Of a DNA stretch of 64,000 bases, positions 22,789 through 33,709 are shown piece by piece. A program made the translations under genes and the position numbers. The first letter of the stretch is position 1. Each line of letters opens with the position of its first letter. The stretch is from Allomyces macrogynus ATCC 38327. Taxonomy: Eukaryota; Blastocladiomycota; Blastocladiomycetes; Blastocladiales; Blastocladiaceae. The notes beneath the pieces were generated by a model. That model had not been told where the DNA came from and did not search any database. It was given only the letters and a program-made list of their open reading frames with translations. The stretch is from the NCBI GenBank assembly GCA_000151295.1, contig GG745362.1, positions 312,490-376,489 on the forward strand, given 5' to 3'.

Positions 22789-25700
22789 ATGGCCATGCAG
22801 CGCACCGCTGCGCCGGCTCGAGGCGCCGGCTCGTCGCTGTTCGCCGTGGCCGTGCTCGTCCTGGCCGCGCTGGTCGCGGCCGTTTCAGCGGCGCAGTTCA
22901 AGGTCACGGCCATTTTGCCCATGACATCGTTTGGTAAATACTCACATCCGCTGCTCAACCGGTGGTGAAGCACGCGCTGACCGGATGAAAACGACACGTG
23001 TTGTAGATGCCGGCGTCACATCGCAATTTGCGGCCGAGGCACTGCAGGTCGTGCAGACGCAGGTCAACCAGCTCGCGTCGGCCGGCGGCGGCAACCACTC
23101 GTTCACGCTCGACATCAAGGATTCGCAGGGTTCCATGTCAACGTCGGTCAAGAGCGTCTTTGACGCGGCAAACGGCGGGTCTGTCGGCATCATTGGCGAG
23201 GTCATGTCGGCCCAGACGATTCCGATGGCGCTGGCGAGCAACAACTTCAACATGTGGATGTGCAGTGGGGTGCGTCGGGTGTTTTCCGTTTAGCACGGTG
23301 CGTGTGCGACGTGATGGAACTAATGATTCCGTTTGCGTTTTCTGCATCTTATAGTCGGCGACGAGCCCAACGCTCAGTAAGAAGTCGGACTATCAATATT
23401 TCTTCCGCACGATTCCGGTATGTATCTTCGATTTTGTGCCGCGGATTTTTTTTTTTTTTTTTTGCTTTGCGCGCGAAGGTGACCATTGTCTTTGGTGCTG
23501 CCCTTCCTGCAGGCCGATGACGTCCAGGGTGCGTTCCTCGCCAAGTTTGTGCAGCTCATGACCTGGCAATCGGCTGCCGTCATTTTCTCGTCGGACTCGT
23601 ACGGCACGGGCGTCATGACCACGTTTGCCGAGGCGGCCTCGCACATTGACGGCTTCAAGGTCACCACGATGCAATCTTACACGCCCGGCGCGACGGCCGA
23701 CTACTCGGTCGTGCTCAACTCGGTGCTCAACTCGGGCACGCGCGTCATCGTGTTCATGGGCATGTCGAGCGACTTCATTGTGATGCTCGCCGAGGCCAAG
23801 AAGCTCGGCATGGTCAATGACCAGTGGGTCTGGATCGGGTCCGACGCCATTTCCGACATTATTGAGCGCATGTGGGGTAAGGACAACAAGTACACGGACT
23901 CGGACCGCGCCAACGTTGACGGTGTCATGGTATACTCTGCTCTTTGGCCCATGCGATGGGCGGCAAGAATCTGCGACGCGAAAGCTGACACGATTGTGCG
24001 TTTCTTTTCTGCTCCCAGTTTGCGTTCCCCAACGAGCAAGGCCCGCAGTACAACGACTTCCTCAGCGCCTACAAGGCCAAGTTCCCGCAGCGCGGTGAGA
24101 TTGGCCACTACGCGTCGCTCTTTGCGGACTGCTACCTCGCCATTGCGCGCGGCATTCTCAAGCTGGCCGGGTCGCAGAGCCCCGATTCGATCAACAAGCG
24201 CCAGTACGGCTCGGGCACTTCGCTCAAGGATTTCCTCGCGCCATTTGACGGCATTTCGGGCAAGATCACGTTCGACGAGCATGGCGACCGCACGGCCGAT
24301 TACCAGGTGCAGAACGTCTACAAGGGCAAGCTCACAACCGTCTACAAGTACGCGGAGGGCGCAAACGCGCTGACCAAGGTGGCCGAGCCCAAATTCTACT
24401 CTGGCAAGTCGGACATCCCCAAGGACCGGCCGAGCTTCATGGAGGCGTACGTGCGGTACACGACAATCGGCGGTCTGATTGTCATGGGCATCACGGCCAT
24501 CCTGATCATCATGGTGCTTGGCACGACCGTCTACCTGTACCTGCAGCGTGACCACAGTGCCGTCAAGTCGATGGCTCTGCCGTTCCTGATTCAGATTGCC
24601 GTTGGTCTCGTGCTCGTGCTCGCGACCGTATTCCTTTGGATCGACATCCCGTCGCAAATGACGTGCAACTTGCAGGCGTGGCTGTTTGTGTTTGGGCTCG
24701 AACTCGTGTTGAGTGCCGTCGCCGCCAAGGCGTTCCGTATCTGGAAGGTGTTTGACAACCGCGCGCTGCAAAAGCTCAACCACCTGTCGAACACGCGCCT
24801 GTTCCTCGGATGCTTTGTGATTGTCCTGATTCAGTCGGCGATCATGGCTGCGTGGACGATGCTCGCGCCGCTGCAGCCCACGCAGGTCTCGACGGCGTCG
24901 TCGGTCTCGTACAAGTGCGCGTCCAAGGTACGAGCGTTTTGCTTTCTCTTTTTGGAATGTACTGCTTCAGCAACTGACGCGCGATCTTTGTCCGCGCATT
25001 AGTCGGCCTCGCTTGACACGATTTTCCAGACGGTGACGCTGCTCTACAACACGGTGCTACTCCTCGTCGTCACGTTCCTCGCGTTCAAGACGCGCAAGGC
25101 GTTCTCTGCGTTCCGTGAGGCCAAGTTTATTGCCTACACTTGGTACGCATTGCTTGGAATCACGTCTTTTTTGAAGCGCCCGGCACACCCTGACTCCCTT
25201 TTGCTCAAAGCCAAAATATCTTCATCTCGGGCGTCGTTGTCGTGCCGTTCCTTTACCTCTCGACTGAGGTGCGATGCGACATTTCAACTCTTTGCTCTAG
25301 TCCTGGACTTGATCACTGACTTTTGCTTGGATTCTCTTAGTCGTTTGCGCTCGCGGCCTTCTACATCAAGACGTTCGTCCTCCTGTACGCGACCGCCTTC
25401 GCCTACGTGTGCCTTCTCGCTCGCATTGCGCTCGTGCCGTACATGAACAGCAAGAAGGCCAACGAAACGGGCATGAAGATGTCGATTGAGGGCGGATCGT
25501 CCAACGACGGCACCTCGTCAGCCGAGCACGTTCCGGGCAAGCCGCAGACCATGGCGGGCAAGTACCCGGTCAAGATCGCCAACAAGTTGTTCGAAACGTG
25601 GCACACAAACCGGATCACGTTATTTGCGCTCGAAGGGTGCGTCCAAAGTCGTTTGTGACCGTCGGAGACCTCACACCATGATTGCGCCTGATCCTGACTT

Positions 25701-26126
25701 TCAACCCCCCGATTTTATAGCTTCCTCGGCATCACTCGGCTCACGAACAACACGGAACAGGGCAAACTCTTCAAGCTGCGCTCGTTACAGTTTGATCCGA
25801 ACCCTTCTACTTATCCCCTCTGTATCGAGCTTCGTGCCGACAGCTCTGCTTGGCTTGTGCAATTTTCCAAGGAGGAGGACAAGCAAAAGTGGGTGCGCGC
25901 GCTCTCGGTGCACTGTCTCGTCTACTCGAAATCCAATTCGGCGTCCAAGTCGACCGGTGGCGGCACGACGCCATCCAACATGCGCATGACGGGTGGACCC
26001 AATGGCGCGTCCTACACGCTCTCGGCCGTGCATTACGGCGACGGCGCGCGGTCCAATATTGGCGCAACGAGTATGGGAGGTGGGCCGCCGCGCAAGATGC
26101 ACGACATTACGCCCAACTTGAAGTAG
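22789..26126 (+). CDS. Class C (GABA-B-like) GPCR with PBP1-type ectodomain and C-terminal PH domain, intact
   Basis: Nine exons: 22789-22933, 23007-23269, 23355-23417, 23513-23929, 24019-24927, 25003-25142, 25211-25268, 25341-25636 and 25721-26126, summing to 898 codons plus stop. The signal peptide ends near AAVSAAQF. The PBP1-like ectodomain has ILPMTSF, GGGNHSFTLDIKDSQG, VGIIGEVMSAQ, VIFSSDSYGTG and WIGSDAISD. The seven-helix core has SAVKSMALPFLIQIAVGL, MTCNLQAWLFVFGLELVL and AKAFRIWKVF. The C-terminal PH-like domain has GKYPVKIANKLF, LQFDPNPSTYP and KWVRALSVHC. It is the intact paralogue of 17071-20199 but has more introns. One of these, 23930-24018, falls where that gene has its premature stop. 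Intron 23418-23512 contains an 18-T run. Likely a plasma-membrane receptor of amino-acid/GABA type; the ligand is unknown. Confidence 0.9.
23446..23463 (+). repeat. T18 tract in receptor intron 3
   Basis: Eighteen T bases in the intron between exons 3 and 4. They may act as an extended polypyrimidine tract, although the acceptor is 50 nt downstream. Confidence 0.9.
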
Positions 26127-27080
26127 GCGCATTGTTGTAGGGTGGGTATGCGATAGAAGAGGAAGAACGCGGAAGAGGAGGAGCGCGGCGGCCTGGTGCC
26201 CCTCATTTTTGTACATATTGACATTTTGATAGAGTGCCCGAAGCGTGGGCAAGGGGGGACGCTGGCAGCTGGGTCGTTGTGATCGGGTAAATCGTCCAGT
26301 TTTCCTACTTTGATTTTTGGTGCTGTCTCCCGAGTCAGGCTTTTCTGGTGGATGGGATGGAATAGGTGATGTCGACTGGAGGTGATCAAACGCAAACCAC
26401 CACTTATCACTGCTGACATCAAATCGCAGCAACCTCAGCAACGTGCAGCAAAGAAACTCGCCCGCTCACATCACACACGTCGATAGGAGTGTTGTCTTGC
26501 CTCTTCTCATTTTCCACCCCCCTCGACTGTAAATAGCTCAAGTGCACCCAACTCAACGACGCAAACTGACTGGCAACTCGCCTCCGTCCATCGACGTTGA
26601 CTTGAGTGCTCGTCTTTTGAGAGCTCAGAGCCAGGAACATTCAAGAGCCGGCCTCTCAGACTATACGCCATGTTGGCAACATCAGCAACATCTGATTCTC
26701 ACAATGACCGGCCACAATGCGCTCGCTCATTCGCTTCATGTACGCCCCCGATCCCAACAAAAAACAGCATCGCAAAACCTATATCCGCGCTCCCTCCAGC
26801 TCCGAGATCTCCCTGGATTATCTCGTTCATTTGGCCAAGCAACAAAAGCAGCCTCCCAACAGCAGCAAAACACAAGCACAAAATGAAGTGTATGCGGCGA
26901 AATGCACCACTTTCACTAGACGACGCGGAAGGGAATGAATGAGGAAGCGTGTGGATGGGGCGACATGATCCCCAGCAGAGGAGCACAGAATGTGCACGCA
27001 CCTGGAGGGAGAAGGCAGCTCGAAAAGTGCGATTTGAGTTTGTGGAGAGGGAACGGTGACAGAAAAGGGCAAACGAGGCA
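26127..27080. other. Intergenic, no supported gene
   Basis: Contains the 3' flank of the receptor and the presumed promoter of the cysteine-repeat gene. Open frames here lack motifs. Confidence 0.5.
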
Positions 27081-29530
27081 GTGAAAGGGGCTGGCGCGAG
27101 CTGTGCGAAGAAAGGTTGCAGGCCGAGGGCTTTGCGACATCTTGCTGCGGCATACTCTGCCACAACGATAAATTCAAACGTTTCCGTGGTTGGATCAACA
27201 TTGTTGCAGATCTTGACTTCAACGACTCGTGCCACGAACGCTCATGTTATGGCGGTCCGCAGCGCCATTGTCGAGCGTTTGGGTCTGCGCCATGAAGGTT
27301 TTGCCACAAACTGGTTTCACACACGTGCACGTTCCATCAACCAAGGATTTGCTATGCAGCTGGTCGATCTGGTCAACGAAATCAACGGTCCTGGTAGTCT
27401 CGAGCGAGCCCAGTCAATTCTCTTCCCAGGGGCCATTGAGGAAATGCTGTGCAACAAGTATTATGCTCAGATTGATGCACTTTGGGGACTTGTTCAAAAG
27501 GACGCTTTGCCCATCCTGCGCAGTTTTGTCGATGAGACCATGAATGAGGTCTTGGCGTCGTTTTCTGGCGGCAACAACATCATGAAACTGTTTTTCAAGG
27601 AACTCATCATCAAGGACGCCGACAAGATCAAGCTGCTTGTCGCTCCATGTGACGACGTGTGTGCGCAATGCAAGCAGGCTGCTTGTATCTGGCAGGCGGG
27701 GCATTGTCGCATCGAAGACTGCAATGATGGTGAGACGCAACTGGGGACCGTTGTTCACGATTGCGGCAGATGCTGTGCCGAGCAGTGTCGCGCGTGATCT
27801 AACGCTTGCGCTGGGGTTTGTGGCGAGGATGGAGATGACCACCGATGCATGGCTCATGTCGAGGAGCAGCGCAGCGTGTGCCTTGCCACCTGTAAACACG
27901 GCTGCGGCCATCAGTGTGCGCTCAACGACGCACACGAAATCTTGGATGACGTTGCCGATCACGATTGCCACCGCTGTTGTCTGTCGCAGTGCCGTGCGTG
28001 TGATGCCAAGTGTGCCGGCGAGCGTGACCAACAGAGATGATGACCACCGGTGCGAAAACCACGTCGAAAGTATGCGTGGCGTCTGCAACGTCAAGTGCGC
28101 CAATTGTGACCGTCCGTGTGCACTCAAGGTTGCACATACCGCGCTCGATGAATTGGATGAGCGTGATTGCGACCAATGTTGCCTCTCGCAGTGTCCCGCA
28201 TGCCAATGGCTGTGCACGGGCGTCCGCGGAAATCACGACAACGACGACCACCGGTGTGCACGTCACGTTGAGGAGATGCGCAGTGTTTGCTGCAAACTGT
28301 GCACGCACTGCGGCATGCCATGCACGCTCAGGGACTTGCACGCCGTATTGGATCGCCTTGATGAACATGATTGCCGCCGTTGCTGCCAGTTTTCGTGCCG
28401 TGCTTGCCAAGCGCCGTGCTCAGGCGTGCGCGGGAGGCACGACGACAAAGACCACCGTTGCTTGCGCCACGCCAATGGAATGCGCGGCGAGTGCCGGGAC
28501 ATTTGCTCATCCTGCAAACTTGCACGCTGTTACCTCGATGACGCTCATGTTATCCTTGATGGGACAGAGGAGAACGACTGCGGCCGATGCTGCACAATGA
28601 TATGTCAGGTTTATTCTGAGCCGTGTGTTGGTGTGCGAGGGCACAGTAATCGGGACATCGTTGCGCCGAGCTCAAGATCCGCGGCTTGTGTGATGGAATC
28701 TGCGAGCATTGTTGCATCGCGCCTTGCACTCTGAAAGTCGCACATGCGGAATGCGACGGCTTGCGAGACCACGATTGCCGCCAATGTTGCCGAGATGCGT
28801 ACTGTCGCGCGTGCGAGTTGCCGTGTGTGCGCAGGCGTGCCAAGCATGGCGACGACCACCGATGCGAGCAGCACAAGATTCGCGGCTTTTGTGATGGAAT
28901 GTGCGTGCATTGCAACGCGCCCTGCAATTTAAAGGACGCTCGCGCCGCGCTGGACGGTGTCGCTGTGCACGATTGTCGTCAAGGTTGTCCGTCTGGTCAA
29001 TGTCGTGCTTGCAAGTCGCGCTGTGTACGTGGGCGTGTTGGGCATGGTGGCGATCACCGCTGCGAGCAGCACAAGATGCGTGCTCCTTGTCGCGGGATCT
29101 GCGCCAAGTGCAGTGATCAGCAATGCTCCCTTGATGACGGGCATGCGGTATTTGATCAAGTCACCAACCGCGACTGTGGGCGTTTCTGTGTGCCCCCTAA
29201 GATTGTCCATGAAGCCGCTTGCGATCACTGCAACCACCAAGCAGAGAATTGTTGGAACACAGTTTAAGTGCATGATGTGTAACGACTTTGACGTTTGCCA
29301 AGTATGTTTGACCGCACGTTCAAGACTTTGAATGCGGGGACGCCACAACCCGCAGCACATGTTCCTTGTTCTTGAAGCCCGAACCCTACGCACTCTTCCG
29401 TTGAAAGTGCAGTCAATGGTCGGGAAGGAGAGTGGATGCATTCGATGCAACCAATGCGAAACCAAGATTGTTGGTACACGAGCAAAACGCAACGTGCATG
29501 TATCAACTCTCAGAGCCGCATGAGCTCAGA
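27081..29530 (+). pseudogene. Cysteine-rich tandem-repeat protein with C-terminal ZZ-type zinc fingers, frame-broken
   Basis: An N-terminal helical part (about 27290-27640; FAMQLVDLVNEING, KYYAQIDALWGL) leads into about eight cysteine/histidine units with a period near 200 nt. A typical unit reads CxxxCxxCxxPCxLxxAH, LDxxxxHDCxRCC, CxxCxxPCxGVRG, DDHRCxxH. After 29205 there is a ZZ finger (ACDHCN, then IVGTQFKCMMCNDFDVCQVC) and a second, weaker one near 29440 (CNQCETKIVGTRA). The frame is broken by TGA at 27795-27797, where a cysteine is expected, and by single-base shifts near 28030, 28650, 29240 and 29490. A metal-binding protein or ubiquitin/histone-type adaptor role would be inferred only from the ZZ domain. 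I do not recognise the repeat family. The true start is uncertain. Confidence 0.6.
27640..29200 (+). repeat. About eight ~200-nt coding repeats (Cys/His array)
   Basis: Units start at about 27640, 27880, 28075, 28285, 28480, 28680, 28880 and 29080. Each encodes roughly 62-66 residues with about ten cysteines and the phrase DDHRC near its end. Units differ from each other at many positions, so the array is old. Confidence 0.75.
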
Positions 29531-30721
29531 GAACGCATAATTTGATGTCAGGAAGACTATGACCGTGAGATATTTGCCGAACAAGCGTATGTCGCGGATC
29601 GTTGTGAGCTGACAGCGAGTATGGCCTGTCGACACACAGCTTGAAGACGTCCAAGGCAACAAAGGGCCAAAACAAAGTCATCTTTCAACAAAGTCTCTCG
29701 TATCGCCCCAGCCAGTCTCTCTCGCTTCGCCCCAGCTAGTCGTAAACAGAGCCAATCTATATCAGACTCCGACGCGCTACCATGGCGGCGACGCGCAGCC
29801 ACGATGGCGACACGCGACCATGGCGCCGCCGCGCTATCATGGCTGTGACGAGCGACCCATGTCGCTTTGACTCTGGCACCCAGCAGTCGCTCAAGAGGAC
29901 CCACACATCCACGGCATTACAGAGAGCGGAGCCGTTATACAATCTCGCGCGGACTGCATTCAGACGACGGCACGCGACAGTTGCAGCGCTGGTGCGAGCA
30001 ACCAGCTGTATGACCGTGGCAAGAACCTGACGAACATGCACAATTGCGTCGGCAGTCGGCCAGCGTGCACATGCGTGGACACCAGAGAATCAGGTCCGTG
30101 GATGAAAAATAGCGCGAAACAGTGGTTGGGCGCGACGAGACGGGCGCGGCGAGACGGGCGCGGCGAGACGGGCGCAGCGAGACGGGCGCAGCGAGACAGA
30201 CGTGGTTGCGGGCGAGCATGTCGGCCGTGGTGTTGCAGAATACTGGGCAAGTGTGGGTTGATTTGCCAGTGTGGGGTGGTGGGCCGTGAGTTGGGTGGTT
30301 GGTGGTTGGTGGTTGATGGTGTTTTGCGAGTTGAGCAGTTCGTGGCGAAAGTGGCGAAATAGCGGAAACAACGAAACAGCGGGATCGGCCAACAATTGCG
30401 AGTTCGAAGTTGGCCAGTATGGTCTGAACTGCGCGCCATCGTGTCATCGTGTGAGGCAGGTGTGACTTGCACGCACAACACATCAACACGCGCCGGACTT
30501 CGCCACAACTGCCACAACGCCAAACCGCGAGCGCCTCCAGCGACCATGGCCGCAACCCTGCCACAACCACCAGCGACCAAGACCACGGCGACCACTATCT
30601 CTCCCACCTCACTCCAGTGACGAACGGAAGCAGAAACTTGCTCCTCCGCGCCGCGCCGTGCGCTCCAGCAAGCACAGCCAATTTGCACACAAGTTGCACG
30701 AAAAGCTCGTAAACCATCATC
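29531..30721. other. Intergenic region with a short minisatellite
   Basis: No gene recognised on either strand. It includes the 14-nt minisatellite at 30137-30197 and short ATGGCG-containing direct repeats near 29780-29850. Confidence 0.5.
30137..30197 (+). repeat. 14-nt minisatellite
   Basis: Four full copies of GAGACGGGCGCGGC, the last two reading GCAGC at the end, plus a partial fifth. Confidence 0.9.
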
Positions 30722-33709
30722 ATGACCCGGCGACCACCTCCTCGTCACCAAATTCCACAGCTGCCGTCAAGGACATTGCGCGCTGTCGGCATTCTCTCCC
30801 TTGCCGCGCTGGTCCTGCTCGCCGTGACCGTTCATGCCGTCCCCACCGCACTCGCCGACGCTCCGACGCGTACGGCGTCAAGCAACGGCCCTCCCATCAC
30901 CTGCCCGCATGAGAAACTGTGCGTGCAAATGGCACGCGCGCCGACGGGCGACGCCGTCGACGTGGCCATTCTTACGTCTGTGGCCGGGTGGATTGCTGTC
31001 GGGCTTGGTTCGAGCATGGGCCGGGCCGACGTTTTGGCACGTTTTTTCGCACGAAGACGCCTCCTGGCCATGACCGAATTTGACCCTCAAACCGTCTTCC
31101 CACAGATGCTCTGGCAAGAATCCGGCAAGTGGACCGTCAGCCACCGGCACTCGACGGCGCGCACGCTCCCGCCCGCTGCCCGCAACCAGAACGCGCATGT
31201 CGTGAGTGCGACCCCCGCCGACTCGGCCACGGGCATGGCCACGGTGGTCGTGCGTCGTCCGATTGCCGCTGAAGCTCCCGGCGACTTGGCGTTTGAGAAC
31301 ACCGACCAGTGGTTCGTCTGGGCGCTCTACGACAGCGAGGGCGTGTCAGCGTCTGCATTGCCGTTCCACGAGGCCTACGGGTCGTTTCAGTACAATGCGC
31401 TCGCGTATGCGTCCCCGGAGGCGGTACCGAAACCGGAACCGACGCCAACCCCGAGCAAGGGCGAAGTGCCGGTCGAGGGCGAAGCACCGGCCAAGGATGT
31501 GGCACCCGTCGTGAAGCGGCCGCTTGAGGTAGCGGAGAAGTGCGTCGACCCGATGCTTTGCGTGAGCATGCATGTCGTGCCCGAATCAGACGGGAATGCG
31601 GTGGACATGACGATTCGAACGAGTGTCAAGGGCTGGGTTGCGATCGGGCTCGGCTCGAATATGCGGCAAGCAGATGTTTTGGTACGCTTGTTCGTGTTTT
31701 TCTCTCGTCACTCTCCACCGCGCTAATTCACGCTCTTAACCCCTTACCCAGATGCTCTGGCGTGAATCCGGCAAATGGACCGTCTCGCACCGTCATTCTA
31801 CCGCGCGCACGCTTCCGGGCGTCGCGCAATTCCAAAACGCCAACGTGACGAGCGTGATCCCGGCCGACGTACCCGGCGGCATGACCATGATTGTCGTGCG
31901 CCGACCCGCCAAGGCCGACCACTCGCTCGACCAGGCATTTGTCGACCAGGACCAGCCATTCATTTGGGCGTACGCTGACCGCGAGGACGTGTCGGCGACG
32001 CACTTGCCGTTCCACAACAAGTGGGGCAAATTCATGTACAATGCGCTCGCGCAGCGCGGCGCGCTGGCCTCGGCACCTGCACCGACTCCTGCACCGGCCT
32101 TAGCGCCCGTACCTGCACCACCGGCGGTTCCGGCGGTTCCGGCGCCCGACGAGCAGCCGCACAAGAAGCGGCCGGAACTGCGACTCGTCGACAAGGCGGT
32201 CGAGGTGTGCCCGCACGAGCGCCTGTGCGTGCGGATGGCGCGCGCGGGCAAGTCGCACGACAAGGACGTGGAACTGGTTGTTAAGACGGACATCAAGGGG
32301 TGGGTCGCAGTCGGGCTCGGGTCGAGCATGCAAAAGGCCGACGTTCTGGTACTTTTCTGTCTTTTCGCTTCGTTTGCTTTGCGCCCAACTGACTTCCCAC
32401 GGTGTTCTTGCAGATGCTCTGGCGCGAAAACGGTAAATGGACCGTGTCGCACCGGCACAGTACCGCGCGGTTGTTGCCGCTCCCAGCGCCGCACGCCAAC
32501 GTCCACGTCGTCGCGTCGACGGCCGATACGGTCACGCTGCGGCGTCCCATTGCGGCCAAGCACGACCGCGACATGGCGTTCGAGAATGCGACGCAATCGT
32601 TTGTTTGGGCGTTCTTTGACGGCGACAACGTCTCGGCCCAACGGTTGCCGTTCCACGACGCGTACGGCACGTTCGAGTACAATGCGTTTGCCGTTCCCGT
32701 CGACGAGGAAGTGACCGCGACCCCGACGCCGACTCCCGCACCTCCTGCTACGACCGCTGCCCCGACGCCCGCGCCGACGGTCGCGATCCCGCCGCCACCA
32801 CCTGCGCTTCCGACGAGCAAGTCGGGGCTGACGTCTGACGGATCCTACACGTACGAGGAGCAGCCCGAGGATGCGGGCGCGACCGAGAAGGGCCCTAGCG
32901 CTGTGGCCGAAGCGAGCGAGTCCAACGCCGAGATTGAAATGGCCATCCGCGACGAGATGTTCCGCCGCACGATGCTCACGGTGCACGCTGTCGTCATGAG
33001 TGTCGCCTGGACAGGCGCGTCGTTTGCCGGGTACGCCGAATTGTGATCGTTTCTTTCCTCCGGACGTTCTGCTAACGCCCATTCCTGCCCCCGCAGCATC
33101 TCAATCGCGCGCTTCATGAAGCACCGCCTTCCGACCAAGTGGTTTCCTCTCCACCGTGCGGTGTTCCTCCTCGTCGCCGCCCTCACCGTCACTGGCACTG
33201 CCGCTGCCCTCGTTGCGACCCCGACTGGCGCACACTTCCACGGGAAGCACGGCAAGCTCGGACTCGCGCTCGTCGTCGGCACGCTCCTGCAGACGGCGCT
33301 CGGGTTCGTGATCGACGCCCTATTTGACGCAGAACGCGCCCGCGCGCCATGGTGGGACAAGGTGCACTGGGTTCTCGGCATGTCGCTCGGCGTTGCCGGT
33401 CCGGCAAACGTGTTCCTCGGACACGGCGCGTGGGGTACGGCGACGACGTGGGTCGCCGTGCACGCGGTCGTGGTTGCGGCGGCGGTCGCCGGGTTTATCT
33501 GGGCGCAGTGCACGATTGGCCAGGTATGTTGTAAACTGGGTCAAGTCGAGCGTTGATGACGGGAACTGACTGGCTTGTTTCCACGAACGTAGCAACACGA
33601 GCACGATCCGGCGGTGCGTCGCGTCGGCGCCAAGGTGTCGTACAGTTTGTTGCAAGAGGGCCAGGCGCCGCCAACGGCTAACCAGATCATTCCTCTCAAC
33701 ACGATGTAA
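30722..33709 (+). CDS. Triple DOMON - cytochrome b561 transmembrane protein
   Basis: Six exons: 30722-31036, 31106-31681, 31752-32348, 32414-33030, 33097-33523 and 33593-33709, giving 882 codons plus stop. A signal peptide (LAALVLLAVTVHAVP) precedes three DOMON repeats. Each has VAGWIAVGLGSSM or a variant, ADVL, MLWxExGKWTVSHRHSTAR, then LPFHxxxGxFxYNALA. Pro-rich linkers separate them. The C-terminal half of cytochrome b561 follows, with helices carrying histidines in VHAVVM, LHRAVF, HGKLG and VHWVLG that fit the four haem ligands. The family moves electrons across membranes using ascorbate or similar donors and often acts as a ferric reductase. The DOMON part binds haem or sugar outside the cell. 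Introns 1-3 sit at the same place in each DOMON unit (after ADVL). Intron 1 uses a GC donor. Confidence 0.9.
31037..31105 (+). other. GC-AG intron
   Basis: Begins GCACGT and ends CCACAG. The equivalent introns in units 2 and 3 begin GTACG and GTACT. Its 69 nt are a multiple of three and contain no stop, so retention would insert 23 residues in frame. Confidence 0.75.

Noticed and set aside
25785..26441. 218-codon minus-strand open frame
   Set aside because: Antisense to the PH-domain exon of the fourth receptor; a shadow of GC-rich coding sequence.
28510..28640. CRISPR-like interpretation of the ~200-nt periodicity in 27640-29200
   Set aside because: The repeats are coding, diverged and contiguous with no unique spacers, and the genome is eukaryotic.
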